Source of the DNA: Microstegium vimineum | Lineage: Eukaryota; Streptophyta; Magnoliopsida; Poales; Poaceae | Assembly: GCA_022036555.1 (NCBI GenBank) | Contig: CM039133.1 | Coordinates: 43,104,718 to 43,168,717, forward strand | Direction of reading: 5' to 3' | DNA: 64,000 nt | Shown: piece after piece, positions 10,957 to 22,076 of the stretch | Layout of the letters: every line of letters starts with the position of its first letter | Numbering within the stretch: the first letter of the stretch is position 1 | Notes under the pieces: generated by a model | Database searches by the model: none | The model's input: only the letters and a program-made list of their open reading frames with translations | Told to the model about the DNA's origin: nothing | Program-made: the position numbers and the translations under genes

Positions 10957-11767
10957 TTTTTTTTTCGATGAAAGAAGAATTATATTATATGAAACCTGGG
11001 TACATCAAAACATTACAAGCACTTTGCAATACGAGACAGTACCCACGCTGTGAATAGCACAACTCAAAACCTAACCTGTTAATCGTTTTACAGTAGATGA
11101 CTGCATAGGCAAACACTCGACACCAGCAATAGCGGCAAGCCTGAGAACAGATGCCCAATGAACGACGACCAACATTCTTGTAGGTGGAATTGAGGATCTT
11201 TTTCTTCTTGCTGGTGTCTTCCTTCTTCTTGTTTCTGCCACCGAAGAATGAGGAAGACTGATCTGAAGGATATTCTTCCTAGTCTTTCATTGTGGCCAGA
11301 TCTAACCACAACAAAACGAAGAAAAGACCAGAGAAAATTATTCCATGGCGGCGACATCATCTCCGCCTTGATGCCACCGTCCGGAAACAAAGATCTCCAT
11401 GTCGTCATGTCGATGAAGATGGTGACGCCGAAGTTGTCGCCCTCGTCTTGAACAAAGCCGTCATGGAGAAGACGATTCCACCCTTCTCCTTCACCATTGT
11501 CGGAGAAGAGGAGAAGGAGGAGATAAAACTCCAATACCAAAAACTTTGGTATGGAGAAACCCTAACCCTAAGGACTCGATCTAATGGAAAAAACTTATTA
11601 AAAACAATGGATCCCCACTCCCTTCAGCCCCCGGCGAGATGCCGGAGGGGAAGGGAGGGGGACCAGCGGCGACCGCGGAGGGCGGGCGGTGGTAGCGGCC
11701 CCTCACGCAAGAGGTGCGTCCCTCGGGGACGGAAGCCAATAGAGGGTCTGCGCCAATGATATGATGA
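10957..11767 (-). mobile_element. Poly(A) retroposon (LINE-dependent or LINE-derived), minus strand
   Basis: The insert is flanked by a 17-bp direct repeat TTCTTATGGGCTATTCT (10940-10956 and 11768-11784). It begins on the plus strand with a T run, that is, a poly(A) tail on the minus strand after TTCTTTCATCG, a 3' end common in plant L1-type elements. The 5' part is GC-rich (11600-11760). A 150-codon ORF runs 11540-11088. The length of about 810 bp is far too short for an autonomous LINE, and I see no RT or endonuclease. A processed pseudogene is the alternative. Confidence 0.75.
11088..11540 (-). CDS. 150-codon ORF inside the retroposon, unknown
   Basis: The frame runs from ATG 11540 to TAA 11088 and occupies most of the retroposon, ending about 130 bases before its poly(A). 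It starts with a hydrophobic stretch rich in Leu, then shows mixed composition with a Gln/Glu-rich segment near the end. I recognise no domain. It may be a remnant of the source transcript or simply an open frame. Confidence 0.3.
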   Translation of the reverse strand: MVLEFYLLLLLFSDNGEGEGWNRLLHDGFVQDEGDNFGVTIFIDMTTWRSLFPDGGIKAEMMSPPWNNFLWSFLRFVVVRSGHNERLGRISFRSVFLILRWQKQEEGRHQQEEKDPQFHLQECWSSFIGHLFSGLPLLLVSSVCLCSHLL

Positions 11768-12039
11768 TTCTTATGGGCTATTCTGTGGTGCTCTCACACT
11801 ACTGCTACAACATCGACTTTTAGTACCACCCCATTAGTGTCGGTTGCTAGTGAACTGGCACTGATAACTCTTCACTACCGATTCTTAGTTCAAAAACAGA
11901 AAATGATTGGGGTCCACATAAACCAATGGTGAAGGTCCACATCACTACTTGTTGGTGGTTAGAATCAGTAATGGTTTTGTGCTATCACAGCCGACCTTTT
12001 CTTTAAACTGATTGTGATATTGTGCACAATAATAAAGAA

Positions 12040-12315
12040 CGGATGGGCTCCTTCCCATTACCGCAGCGGTCAAAAGTGGTTTACCGCAGTGGGCAGCAGT
12101 GCCCGCTTGCGCTGCCACGCCACGGTAAAGAAAGGCTTAACCGCAGCGGGCAACATACAGAGCCCGCTGCGGTTAACTACAATTAACCGCAGCGGACGGC
12201 TTGTGTTGCCCGCTGCGGTAAATGGATATACCACAGCGGCAATCTTACAGCGTCCGCTGTGGTTAAGTGTGGTTAACCGCACCGGGCAGTTAAGTTGCCC
12301 GCTTCGGTAAATAGT
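12040..12315. repeat. CACTA subterminal array of CCGCAGCGGGC motifs
   Basis: TTAACCGCAGCGG and its complement CCGCTGCGGTTAA recur about ten times in both orientations within 275 bases, spaced 20-40 bp. Such arrays are where CACTA transposition proteins bind. The open frames across this block are by-products of the repeats. Confidence 0.7.
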
Positions 12316-12522
12316 TTTCCAAATAAAAAAACGAAATTCAAATAATTCCCAGAATTTGAATTCAAATCATTTCCATATTGCAGATTTCACATATATGCAG
12401 CAAACATTTAAATATAAAACATCCAAGCATTGCACAAGACATAATACACAGTTTTCAAACATCCATATACACATCACATGAAACCAACAAAGTCATTTAG
12501 AGTTACATTTACAAAATCCTCT

Positions 12523-12652
12523 AAACAAAGTCCACGGGCCATTTGTAATCACTTGGGCGCAACAAAGTCGGCCATTTCCTAAGCCTCTCGTACCTGGGTT
12601 CGGTAGCCAAATCAGAATCTTCGTCGTAGAATTGTTCTCCTTCGAACATGCA
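12523..12652 (-). pseudogene. Short 3' exon of a CACTA-encoded gene
   Basis: From ATG 12652 a 42-codon frame (MFEGEQFYDEDSDL...) ends at TAG 12525-12523, a few hundred bases from the CACTA terminus and on the same strand as the transposase relic. It is too short for a domain call. Assignment to the CACTA second ORF is by position. Confidence 0.35.
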
Positions 12653-12654
12653 TT

Positions 12655-13837
12655 TTCTATGGGGAAATCTATATTATCGGTTTGAATCTGTGTAACTCAT
12701 ACAAGCTCGATCTGAGCTAGTTATTGGTTTGAATCTGTGTTCATGGGGCTGCATTACTTCAATCTCACATGAGTCATTGCTTCAAGCTAGTTATCGGCTC
12801 TATTAGATTGGCAATCTAATAGATTCATTAAGTTACTGATATTGTTTATTATGCATTGTTTATTCATTGCAACATTATCTTGCCCAATCTCAATCAACAG
12901 ATTGGCCTATGCTTCAACTCAATTTGGATCTATTGTTTTGTATGCTTTAACTCTTACACACATCAAAGCTATAGATCTAAGATCCTATTGGCTAATCTGT
13001 TGATCGTGACTGTTACATGTTGTGGGTTCGAGACATTTGATCGGTTATCAGATTGATTTGAAAGTAGATGGGTTTGGCTTAACATATACTTGGTACGACT
13101 GCATCTACCGAACCTCACTGCCAAGTCTGTTGCGCTACGTCTGTCTAATCTTAAATATGTTTGTGATTAAGCATATGGATCTTGTTCACGCTTCATGTAC
13201 CCCATATCGGCTGAAATAGCCGATCTGTTTACGCTTTATTCATACGATACATGTGATTCTACTGCCTCGACATGATTAGATCTGTTAAGTGTATTGGACG
13301 TGACTTAGCTTGTTACTTTTATGGCTGCATAGAAACACCCCAATGCTAGTTAGTAAGCTAAGTTATCGGGTTAATTGTCATCATGGCTGCATGTGAACAC
13401 ACCTTTATTGATGGTTAATCTTTATCTGGTATGCTATGTAGATTTGATAGTTTGTGTCGGTAAATATGTTGCATGTATCGCATCCTTACTACATATCTTG
13501 ATTAGATCAGCTGAATTATATGCTTTATTGATGATACACCATGAATAGTCATTTACATTTTATTATTATGCTTTACACTACTAGGAGTTTACTCTCTAAT
13601 GAATTTCCTCTAATCATCGGTGAGAGCCACACATTCATGGAACTATCTGGCAACAACCGGTATGTTCCATAATTTGACAGTTTATCTCCTTGTCAACTGT
13701 AGGTCAAATTGACGTCACGCCTTGAGACCGAATAGATCGAAGTGTCATAGCCATTCAAAGGTTCAGGAGCTGCTTCTACATGATCTCTACGGGGCCTTGA
13801 ACGGTGATGATGTCAGGACCCATTTCTGACGTCAACA
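12655..13837 (+). repeat. Truncated Tat-type LTR
   Basis: The right end CTGACGTCAACA and the 3' half (GGAACTATCTGGCAACAACC, then AGGTCAAATTGACG) align with the Tat-1 LTR end. The central part shares the GTTATCGGCTC...GATTCATTAAGTTA segment. No TG start or left duplication can be found, so the 5' part is lost. The family is related to Tat-1 but not the same. Confidence 0.7.
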
Positions 13838-14320
13838 GTAACAAAGATCATGGATCTACATACGAAGTCCTCCTTTATGGATGCATCATACATCGGCTCC
13901 CCAAGCCTCCATAGCCTCTCCATTTATTGCATCAAAGGCTCGAAGAACACATCTATATCAATGCCTGGTTGTTTTGGACCCGAAATGAGAATAGTGAGGA
14001 GAAGCTACTTTCTATTCTGACACAACCATGTTGGGATGTTGTACATGGTCAAGATCACTAGCCATGTGTTGTGGTCACTGGTCCTCTCATTGAAGGGATT
14101 CATTCCATTGGTGCTCAAGCCAAACCATATATTCCTTGGATTAGTGTTAAGTTTCCTATGCTTTTCATTGAACCGTTTCTAGTGAGTACCATCAATCGGG
14201 TGTCCAATCATATCATCATCGACCTTGCAATCATCATCCCACCATGTCATTAGTACAACTTCATTAGGATTTACGAACATATGCCTGAGGCGGTTAACCA
14301 CTGGCAAGTACAACCTTACT
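13838..14320 (-). pseudogene. TNP2-type CACTA transposase fragment
   Basis: Minus-strand translation from about 14320 reads LPVVNRLRHMF, then TWWDDDCK, then DDDMIGHPIDG, then NPRNIWFGLSTNGMNPF and ISGPKQPGIDIDVF. This is the order of the conserved Transposase_21/TNP2 core of plant CACTA elements. At least three in-frame stops interrupt it (for example after IDGTH and after CQNRK). The frame is cut at 13838 by the truncated LTR. It is dead, but clear enough to identify the superfamily. Confidence 0.8.
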
Positions 14321-14773
14321 ATTGACATTTCTTAACGTCATCACTAGACTAAGAGATCCCTATCAACAACTCAAAAATGTAGGGTCACACCTACCAACAT
14401 AACATAATCTAGGTTGTCATCCCTAACATGACACTAGAGACATGACATTACTTATACTCATGACACTTACTCCAAAGATATATATAAAGGTTATCCACAA
14501 GCACACAGATAAAATACACCCGTTGTAGCATTTCACCTAGGAAAGTTCTAGATATCGTTGTTTATACTTTTACCACTAGAAGGGAAATAGGAGGTAGGAT
14601 AACAATTAGCTAATATATGCACACACACACACATGCACACATATAATCACATATGTACACACATGATATGAGTTCCACTAGATTATTACTCAAATAGGGA
14701 ATCAATCTAATAATATATAAGATAAATGATAGGTAGTGATAAAGATAGATAAATACATGTCTAGGATTATCTT
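14321..14773. other. Non-coding CACTA interior with a short (CA)n tract
   Basis: AT-rich sequence without a usable reading frame. A CA microsatellite lies at about 14620-14642. It is probably intron or untranslated DNA of the CACTA relic. Confidence 0.4.
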
Positions 14774-15141
14774 AGTCCTCTTTGCTGAATAGACGACACT
14801 CGGCAAAATAAAACACTCGGTAAACATCTTCTTTGCCGAGTGTCAGACTCTCGGCATAGCCAACACTCAACAAACACCGTCAGTAGTTGACGTTGTCACT
14901 TGTTTGTCGAGGAAGACAGAGGAGAAATGAGTTTTATCTAGATGAAACTCTCTTGGTACAGATACACTCTTTATGAATCATGAAATTAAATGCTTATAAA
15001 ATTATATAATGAAACTCTCCATTAAGAGTAGGTATTTTATCCAAATTTTATTTTATTTTATATGACATGACAGTCTTGGAAACAATGTTAGGAAACTTCA
15101 CCCTGAGACTGACCTAATACATATATCATCATCTTGTGTTA
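14774..15141 (-). repeat. Right arm of the large inverted repeat
   Basis: Reverse complement of 619-659 plus 10063-10393. It ends outward in the same GATGATGATA...ATTAGG context. The innermost part carries CACTCGGC subterminal motifs but the CACTA terminus itself is missing. Confidence 0.8.
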
Positions 15142-15502
15142 TGGATGCGTCGTCAACCGCACATGGTTACTTATCTCTCCTCAACAAGTTTTCATCCACC
15201 GGCATCATGCCCGATCATGCTACCACATGCTAACTCCATAGCGATCACGGTGATACCCCACAACCTGATCCCGGCGAAGCTCCATAGCCCGGCGAAGCAC
15301 CAGATGGCCCTCAATTGATGCCGCCAATTGATTCTACATAAAGTAAAATAGATTGCATGTGTTATACAAGTGAAATATAAGATTCTAATATTCGAAGTCT
15401 GCTAGGATGCAAGTACTATTGTGCTTTGACCATAAGCGTGAATATAGAAACTGTAGCACCCAGTTTTAAAGACAAAACTAGATACACACTACATTTGGGA
15501 GC
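15142..15502. other. Unassigned sequence between inverted repeat and Athila-like element
   Basis: I see no coding frame of note, no terminal repeat and no match to other parts of the window. The last five bases (GGAGC) would be the left target duplication of the next element. Confidence 0.4.
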
Positions 15503-17216
15503 TGTTGGCACAAATTATGACCATCTTTTACATAACTAAAATGTTGCCACCAATCCAAGGATCAAGGATAAAACAAACACATCATGAGCATAATTTATCA
15601 ATTAACTAGTTTGACATGTCCATGAGTGTACGTTTGAGTGCAGGAATGAACAAATGAAGCAAATGAGAGCCAGTGGGACCCACATAGGGGGTCGACCGAC
15701 CACCCTATGGGCCAACCTGGCTCCCCTCTCGGCCATGATCCAAGAGAAGCATCCCAGAGTGATTTCAACCCTTCGATCACTCTGTGTTTTCTCTCAACGG
15801 CTCACAAGCAAAGCACAAGGATTCATGGGCCCACACCAAGGAGATAAATGAGACAAATACCTCAGTACCAACATTCAACATGTATGACAAGTGGGACCAG
15901 CACCTGGGAGGACGAGGTGGGCCAGATCCCCCAAGGGGGGGGGGTCGGCCGACCACCCATCTAGGCCCACCAGGACCCACTTAATCCCTGACCAGTGGGA
16001 CTTCGTCCAAGGAGGCAATGGAGGGCCACTGGCCATACGGGGGGTCGGCCGACCACCTCCCTAGGTCGGTTGGCTCCCCCCAACCGACATACCACTCCCC
16101 CCTATGATGAATCACATCCATCCATGCCTTGGTCGGTTTCTAAGTCGGTTGGATCCAAGGGTGGAGGATGGAAGGCCGTAGATCACTGACGTGGCATCGG
16201 AGTAGCCCCTACTCCATCCTCCACTATAAATAGAGGGCCATACCCCCCTCTCTACACATGGTGAAGAAGCCTACAAGCTCTATTCCTTAGATTGTTCTAG
16301 GAGTTAGTCTAGAGTGGGAGTTAGAGTTGAGTCGAGCTGTGCTCGGGATTTCCGGAGTTGTCTTCTGGAGAGTCTGGTATAGCTCTTGTATCTTTCCTTC
16401 TTTGTAAGACTTTATCTTATTCAATATATATATTTCTCTCTGCTTTACTTAGTATTTACTTTGAGTATTTCTATACTAGATATAGTCTTGTTATATGCTT
16501 TTGCGTTTAATAGCCTTTACATCAATAGTATGTGATCCTTGTGACCTTTCCCGTATGCGATCATTGCCTGTCATAGGGTGCTTTGATTATATATCGTAGT
16601 CAAAGTAGTAAGTTGTGTGTAAGCGTGGTGCTTATACATCATCTTATCCTTGGTTATCGCTTGCTGCACGGATTGTTTGTGGTAGCTAGCAAGAGGTGAC
16701 AGCCTTGACTAGTCGTTGTATTCCACCACGTGTTTATAGGTAAGTTCTTAAAAGGTAAGGCCCCTGTAAGAAGAGGGCGTGATCCGGTAGGAGTTTTGTC
16801 CTCCTACTGATCTATCCCCTCGCCTAGCATACTTGTATTGAGGAGACATTCTATAGTGTTTAGACTAGTTATTTGGCTAAGTATATTGAAGTAGAGTGAA
16901 TTGCTTAGGAGTCCCTTTACTCTTCTCGTTGTCCTCCCACCTAGCTAGTCTTTCTAGTCCATTCTAAGTATCCTTTACCGTAGCTTATTCATTCATCAAC
17001 CCCTTCCTATCACATATATCGTTTACCCCTCTATACTAGTTGATACTAAGTTGAGGTGCTCTCAAGGATCTCTATCCAATTATCATTTCTAGCAAAGCTT
17101 TCCTTTGGGAAAATATAAATTACGATACCTTGGAATACTCCTAGGTGAAGTGCTACAACGGTATAATCTGTGCGCTTGCGGATTTATCCAATAGTCATAA
17201 GAAATACTAACAAACA
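15503..17216 (+). repeat. 5' LTR of the Athila-like element
   Basis: TG...CA, 1,714 bp. Its first 804 bases repeat at 23522-24325. TATAAATA is at 16225-16232. GTCGGCCGACC palindromes, or one-base variants, occur at about 15682, 15950 and 16042. Confidence 0.9.
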
Positions 17217-17220
17217 TTTC

Positions 17221-17238
17221 TGGTGCCGTTGCCGGGGA
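17221..17238 (+). other. Primer binding site, tRNA-Asp type
   Basis: TGGTGCCGTTGCCGGGGA starts 4 bases after the LTR end. It differs in one base from the site usual for Athila elements, complementary to plant tRNA-Asp. Confidence 0.8.
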
Positions 17239-17358
17239 AAGCTTAGCCAAGAAATTTTAATTAGATTGAACCCATTGATTCTCGTTAACTTAGTTATCAA
17301 TTAGTCATAGGGGCTTACCCCTGTCTGTGTCTTCCTTTCTTGTGAAGCCAGACAATGT

Positions 17359-18350
17359 ATGAGCGGTTTCCAACTACCGGGAAATTATCTCGAAGATGCC
17401 GAGCAGTTGTTGAGGAGGACTAGACGCCGTCAAGTTCCCCCTCATAGGTTCCTCTCGAACCAGAATCCATTCAAGGAAAGAGGCTCTACACCACCACTCA
17501 AAGAAGCTATGGCCCAAAAGGCGATCTCTGACTTCTCGGCTCCGTCAGTTTCGGAGATGCCACCTTGAAGCTGAAGCCCACCTTGATCCACATGGTGCAG
17601 GCCAATCCGTTTTGCGGGAAGCCCCATGAGGATGAAAATGCTCATCTCCAGGACTTTCTAGAGTTATGTGGCACATTTACTATCAAGGGAGTGGCGTCTG
17701 ACGCTATTCGCCTTTGCCTTTTCCCATTCTCGTTATTGGGAAAGGCGAATCAATGGTTCTACGCCCACAAAGAAGAAGCCACTACATGGGAGAGGTGTGC
17801 TAACACATTCCTCAAGAAGTTCTTCCCGACGGGCAAAACCAATGCTCTTCGTGGAAAGATCTCAAGCTTTCAGCAACAAGCTGATGAGACGATCCCCGAA
17901 GCATGGGAGCGTCTCCAGGAGTACGTTCGTGCCTGTCCTCATAATGGGATAGACGACTGGCTCCTGATTCAAGGATTCTACCACGTGCTATCTAGTATGG
18001 CCCGTAGTCACCGTGATGCGGCCGCTGGAGGGGCGTTCCTCCATCACACAGTGAGAAACTCCAAGGACCTCATCGAAAAGATGGTGATCAACCAAGGATG
18101 GGGTGACGAACGTTTCCAGCCAAAGAGAAGAGGTATGCACACCGTCAGTGAGGTGGACATGCTCTCTGCCAAGATGGACCTCATGATGAAGAAGATAGAA
18201 GAAGGTTCCAAGAAGGAACGAGAGGCCATCTACCCAGTCACCACCACACAAGCTATTGAAGCCGATCCATGGTGCGAGGTGTGCGGAAGCAATGATCACT
18301 CGGACAACAATTGCCCCGAGACATCGAAGGAGGACGTGAACTTCATCAGC

Positions 18351-18399
<49 letters not shown>

Positions 18400-18821
18400 G
18401 GTATCGACCCCAACAACAAGGAAGCTAGAATTCACGCCCCTTCTACCAAGGTAATAGAGGTAATAGTAATTACAATAATTACAATTCCTACAATAACCAA
18501 CCTTCATTAAAAGATCTTGTTCTTGGGCAATCAAAGATCAATGATGGTATAAATAGAAAGATGATTGCCACTCATAAAGTTCTTGAAAGCTTTGGTGAGA
18601 AAATGGATAGCTTTACAACTGCCATGAAAAATCAATTGAGCTTTACTAAAATGCTAGAAACCCAATTAACTCAGTTAGCAGTAGCTATGCCATTTATGGA
18701 ACAAGGTAAGATTCATGGGAAACCAGAAGATTCAATTGAGCATGTGAATATGGTAAACACAAGGTTCAGTAAGCCTCCACTTTGCTCCTATTGGGTCTAT
18801 CTTCTCGATCCTCCATCATGA
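17359..18821 (+). pseudogene. gag: Athila-type gag (frameshift and nonsense)
   Basis: The ATG at 17359 opens a 69-codon frame that fails near 17550. A one-base shift leads into the long frame from 17565 with the conserved Athila gag core (MVQANPFCGK, FPFSLLGKANQWF, FPTGKTNALRGKISSFQQ, PEAWERLQEYV). A CCHC zinc knuckle (CEVCGSNDHSDNNC) lies near 18270-18315, followed by a run of 16 Asn coded by an AAC repeat. TAG 18426-18428 interrupts the frame, which continues to TGA 18821. The family's gag normally continues straight into protease. Here that link is also out of frame. Confidence 0.85.
18351..18398 (+). repeat. (AAC)n microsatellite inside gag
   Basis: About 16 tandem AAC units coding for poly-Asn directly after the zinc knuckle. 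Length varies easily without changing the frame. Confidence 0.95.
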
Positions 18822-18884
18822 AGAAGGAAGATCCAGGACACCCGACGATCAAGTGCTGAATTGGACAATAGACATTCCACACTG

Positions 18885-19417
18885 CCTTCTGCGACCTTGG
18901 ATCGGGCGTCAACATCATGACTAAGGTAACTTATGATAATATGTTAGGAGAACCTTTGGTCCCTACATGTGTTCGCTTGCAGATGGCAGATCAAACGATA
19001 AGGTTTCCCGAGGGACTCGCAAGGGACATCTTGGTGAACATCCAAGACGAGTACATCCCCACTGACTTCATCATCCTGGACATGGGAGCTAACGTGGAAG
19101 TCCCCGTCATTTTGGGAAGGCCCTTCCTCAACACCACCAACGCGGTCATCTACGTTGGATCGGGCCAGATCCACTTCCAATTCCCAAGTCATAAGGTAAA
19201 GTGTGCTTTCAATGGTTATAAACTTAACAAACAAGCTAAAGCACAACGACCTAAAAGAAGAGTTCAAGCCCCGCGCCAAAAGAAGCAGTACCCGGAGGCC
19301 AGGATCACTGAACTCAAGGAGGACAAACCTGTCAATCCAAGGCAAGTTTGGAAAGCAATGGAGGTGCACACACCACGGTCTTCGCCCCCGGAGTCATCAT
19401 GTGCACCCGAGGAATGA
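18885..19417 (+). pseudogene. pro: Athila-type aspartic protease
   Basis: The active-site segment FCDLGSGVNIM precedes a frame from 18917 with the rest of a retropepsin: LQMADQTIRFPEG, IILDMGANVEVPVILGRPFL. Athila proteases typically carry a DLG(A/S) active site. The upstream linker has stops in this frame, so it is not translated with gag. The frame ends at TGA 19417 in a basic tail, and no RT follows. Confidence 0.8.
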
Positions 19418-20586
19418 AGAAGGAGAGTCCTACTCCGAGGACTTAAAATCAAGGAGCCTTCGCCGAGAGGTAAGTCAGTAGTTATCTTTTATTTCCCTTC
19501 TTACATTTAGTTCAAACCGTTGATTTCTTTCATACTTAAAATTTAGAAAACTAAAGTTAGTTTAAATAAAACTTGAGAATTAGATTAGTATTAAAAATTT
19601 GATAAAAGATAGAGACAATAGGGTGGTCGGCCGACCACCCTATGGACCCTATCTTGGCTTATTTGATTAAGGATCATGTAGGGTTTTTTATAGAAAGAAA
19701 AACAAAAACAAATGGAAACTAGGGTGGTCGGCCGACCACCCTATGATCTCCTTGTTCATCCATCTTTCCCTCTCCACCATCCTTTGTCCAAGCATCTCAT
19801 GATTCAAGTAGTGGGATTTTCAAAAATCAGATTCTTGCGTTGGGAGACATCTCTTTTGTCTTGCCATGCTTTAAAGTACATCAATCACTTCTTGTTAAAG
19901 CATGACACATCCTTGTCTCCCACTACTCCTTGTCCAAAGTAGAGAATCATGACACCCATCACTTCCACTTTGTCATGCTTTGAAGAAGAAAACACATCAA
20001 TCACCTCCAATCAAAGCATGACATACCCTTGTCCCCCACTACTCTTTGTCTAAAGAGGAGAATCTTGACTACTTTAGCTCAGCTTTTGATCACATCACAT
20101 TACAACTTTCACCTTTCACCAAGCACTAGAAAAAGCATTAGTGGAATCTTCACTTTAAAGGGATGGTCGACCACCTTTTGTCACCTCCTTCTCTCTCTTT
20201 TGCTTTGTGTAAGGCATCCACTAAACATGTGATCATGGCACCCAAGGTCATGCCCAAGGAGTGGTCGGCCGACCACTCCATGGCACCCCCTTGTGCCACT
20301 TCCTTCCTCTATAAAAGCCCAAGCAAGGAGAGCCTCATTCCTCACACCTCCACCAGAATTCAGTTCTAGTTCAAGCCTCTCGTTGCCTTTTTCTCTCCTC
20401 TCTTCATTCAAGAGAAGTTTTTAGCTCTCAAGAGAAGTAGTGCTACTCTCACTCATCCAAAAGAAGATCTCTTGTCTTCATCAAGCTTCTCCCAGCTCAA
20501 ACTTCTCCCCACAAGGCAAACTAGAAATCCACTCCACACACAACTCTCTCTAGTCTTGCTCTTGTGTCCTTCTTCCTCTCTAGAAG
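19418..20586. other. Non-coding interior with GTCGGCCGACC palindromes
   Basis: No credible reading frame. Two near-identical 24-26-bp perfect palindromes centred on GGTGGTCGGCCGACCACC lie at about 19619-19644 and 19721-19744, and a related one is at about 20262-20280. This stretch is where RT-integrase would lie in an autonomous relative. Confidence 0.6.
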
Positions 20587-22076
20587 ATGAAGAATCCGGT
20601 AAGCTCCATGTTCAAGAAAGCAAAACACATCGTGAGGGGGAGCTCATCTCATCGCTCCCACCAATCCAAGGGCACTTCCCAAGGAAGAAGAAGGGGAGGT
20701 TCTGCCCGATACACTTGGGAGAACCTTCAAATCGAAGAACCACCTCAGGAGGAAGAAGAAGTGTCGGAGGAGGTACCTCATGTGGAGGCATTCATGGTAC
20801 CCCCAATGAGGACCTACGATCAACAAAGTGGTCTCTGGTTCGATCAAGTAGAGTACCAAAGATATCTCTCTCTTCAGGATCGATCTTTCGAGCACACGAG
20901 GATATTGGATCCGAATCTTCTCTCCAACGCAGGTATGACCACCGAGTTCGAAACTATCTTCTCTACTCTTGGTTGGTCTGGCTTTTGGAAAATAGAAGAG
21001 TTTGAAATTGAGTTGCTCACCATAGAATTCCTATGCTCTCTCCAAATCTCTAAGGTTGGAATCTTCTTTCACATGTTTAATCAAAGTCATAATCTAACTT
21101 GGAATCATCTAAGTGTTGCTTTTGGTTTTGATAATTCATGTTTGATAGATTTAAATACTGCCTTGCATAGGTTTAACAAGAAGAAATTTTGGTTCTCTAT
21201 CTCTGCTCTAAAAGTTTGCTCAAATCCTAAACCTGAGAAAATTCATAATCCAACCCTTCGATTCATGTTTCTTTGGATGAAAATGACTTTGTTTCCTGGA
21301 AGTAATGAGAGCTTGATAAATGACATGGAATTAAAATGCTTTATGCCATGGTAAACAAAATGCAAATCTCTCCTATAAAATGCTTAGTGGAGTTTTGGCA
21401 AGGTTCAATTCAGAATAATGAATCTATTCAATTCACATCTTTAATTACTCGTCTTGCCGAATCTATGAACTTGCTAGATGCCACATACCCCTTTATTTAC
21501 TTCTCTGCTCCTTTAGCTGTGATTTCAGAAGAATATCTTGCTTATGTTCAAATGCTTAAAAGAGATGCCAATGGTAATCTTAAAATGATTTACAGTGGTC
21601 TTACAATTGAGGTGTCTCTTCCAAATAGGCAACTTCAATTGTATAGGACCTGTAAACTAACCATTGATTTAGATCAAGGAATGGGACAAAGAGATTTTGC
21701 AGGCTCAGACAGGAGAGCTCAGGAGGGGCTACACTTTGTTCATCTTGAGCAAGGAGGTCCTTCCTGAGGAGCTATTGGCGAGGAGGAAGATGATACATCT
21801 TCCAATCCCATGCATACTTCAAGTGGCATGCCTCCTCGACCAACACGTCCGCAATGAGCACAAGAATCCTTCTTGTCTACACGAGAGAGGGAGCATCGTG
21901 AACTGCGGCAAGAATTCGATTATCTCACCAACATCTTTGGTGAGCTGCGTGTTGAACACGATGAAACAGCACGCATCGTCCAGCAAACTGCCGAGAACAT
22001 ACAAGCAATGCATGAAGAACAACATCGGCAATGTGACTTTTGGCGGCAACAACATCCACATCCGCCGCATTATTAA
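20587..22076 (+). pseudogene. Athila-type 3' ORF (env position), frameshifted
   Basis: The frame starts MKNPVSSMFKKAKH at 20587 (255 codons). It loses one base in an A run near 21333, continues from 21336 to TGA 21765-21767, and carries another TGA at 21855-21857. The same frame then ends in a charged helical segment (REREHRELRQEFDYL) and a His/Pro tail at 22076. The middle part (STLGWSGFWKIEEFE, then LTIEFLCSLQ) resembles the ATHILA ORF-1 / plant transposon protein families. No signal peptide or transmembrane segment stands out, so an envelope role is not supported. Confidence 0.65.

Larger units (their letters stand above)
11797..14320 (-). mobile_element. Second CACTA element (relic), transposase on minus strand
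   Basis: The left terminus reads CACTACTGCTACAACATCG at 11797. It is followed by a dense subterminal array (12040-12315), a short minus-strand coding exon (12652-12523) and, beyond a truncated LTR, a TNP2-type transposase fragment (about 14320-13838). The right terminus is not found before the inverted repeat arm at 14774. Confidence 0.65.

Noticed and set aside
11248..11759. Plus-strand ORFs over the retroposon
   Set aside because: The poly(A) orientation shows the transcript was on the minus strand. These frames are shadows.
12014..12310. 98-codon and 70-codon open frames on both strands
   Set aside because: They fall exactly on the CACTA subterminal repeat array. The repeats create long open frames on both strands.
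18351..18398. Possible coding importance of the poly-Asn run (and its antisense poly-Val and poly-Cys frames)
   Set aside because: A simple AAC microsatellite. The antisense frames are trivial by-products.
20587..22076. Retroviral envelope in the Athila-like element
   Set aside because: The 3' ORF is in the env position, but I see no signal peptide, cleavage site or membrane anchor. It fits ATHILA ORF-1-type proteins better.
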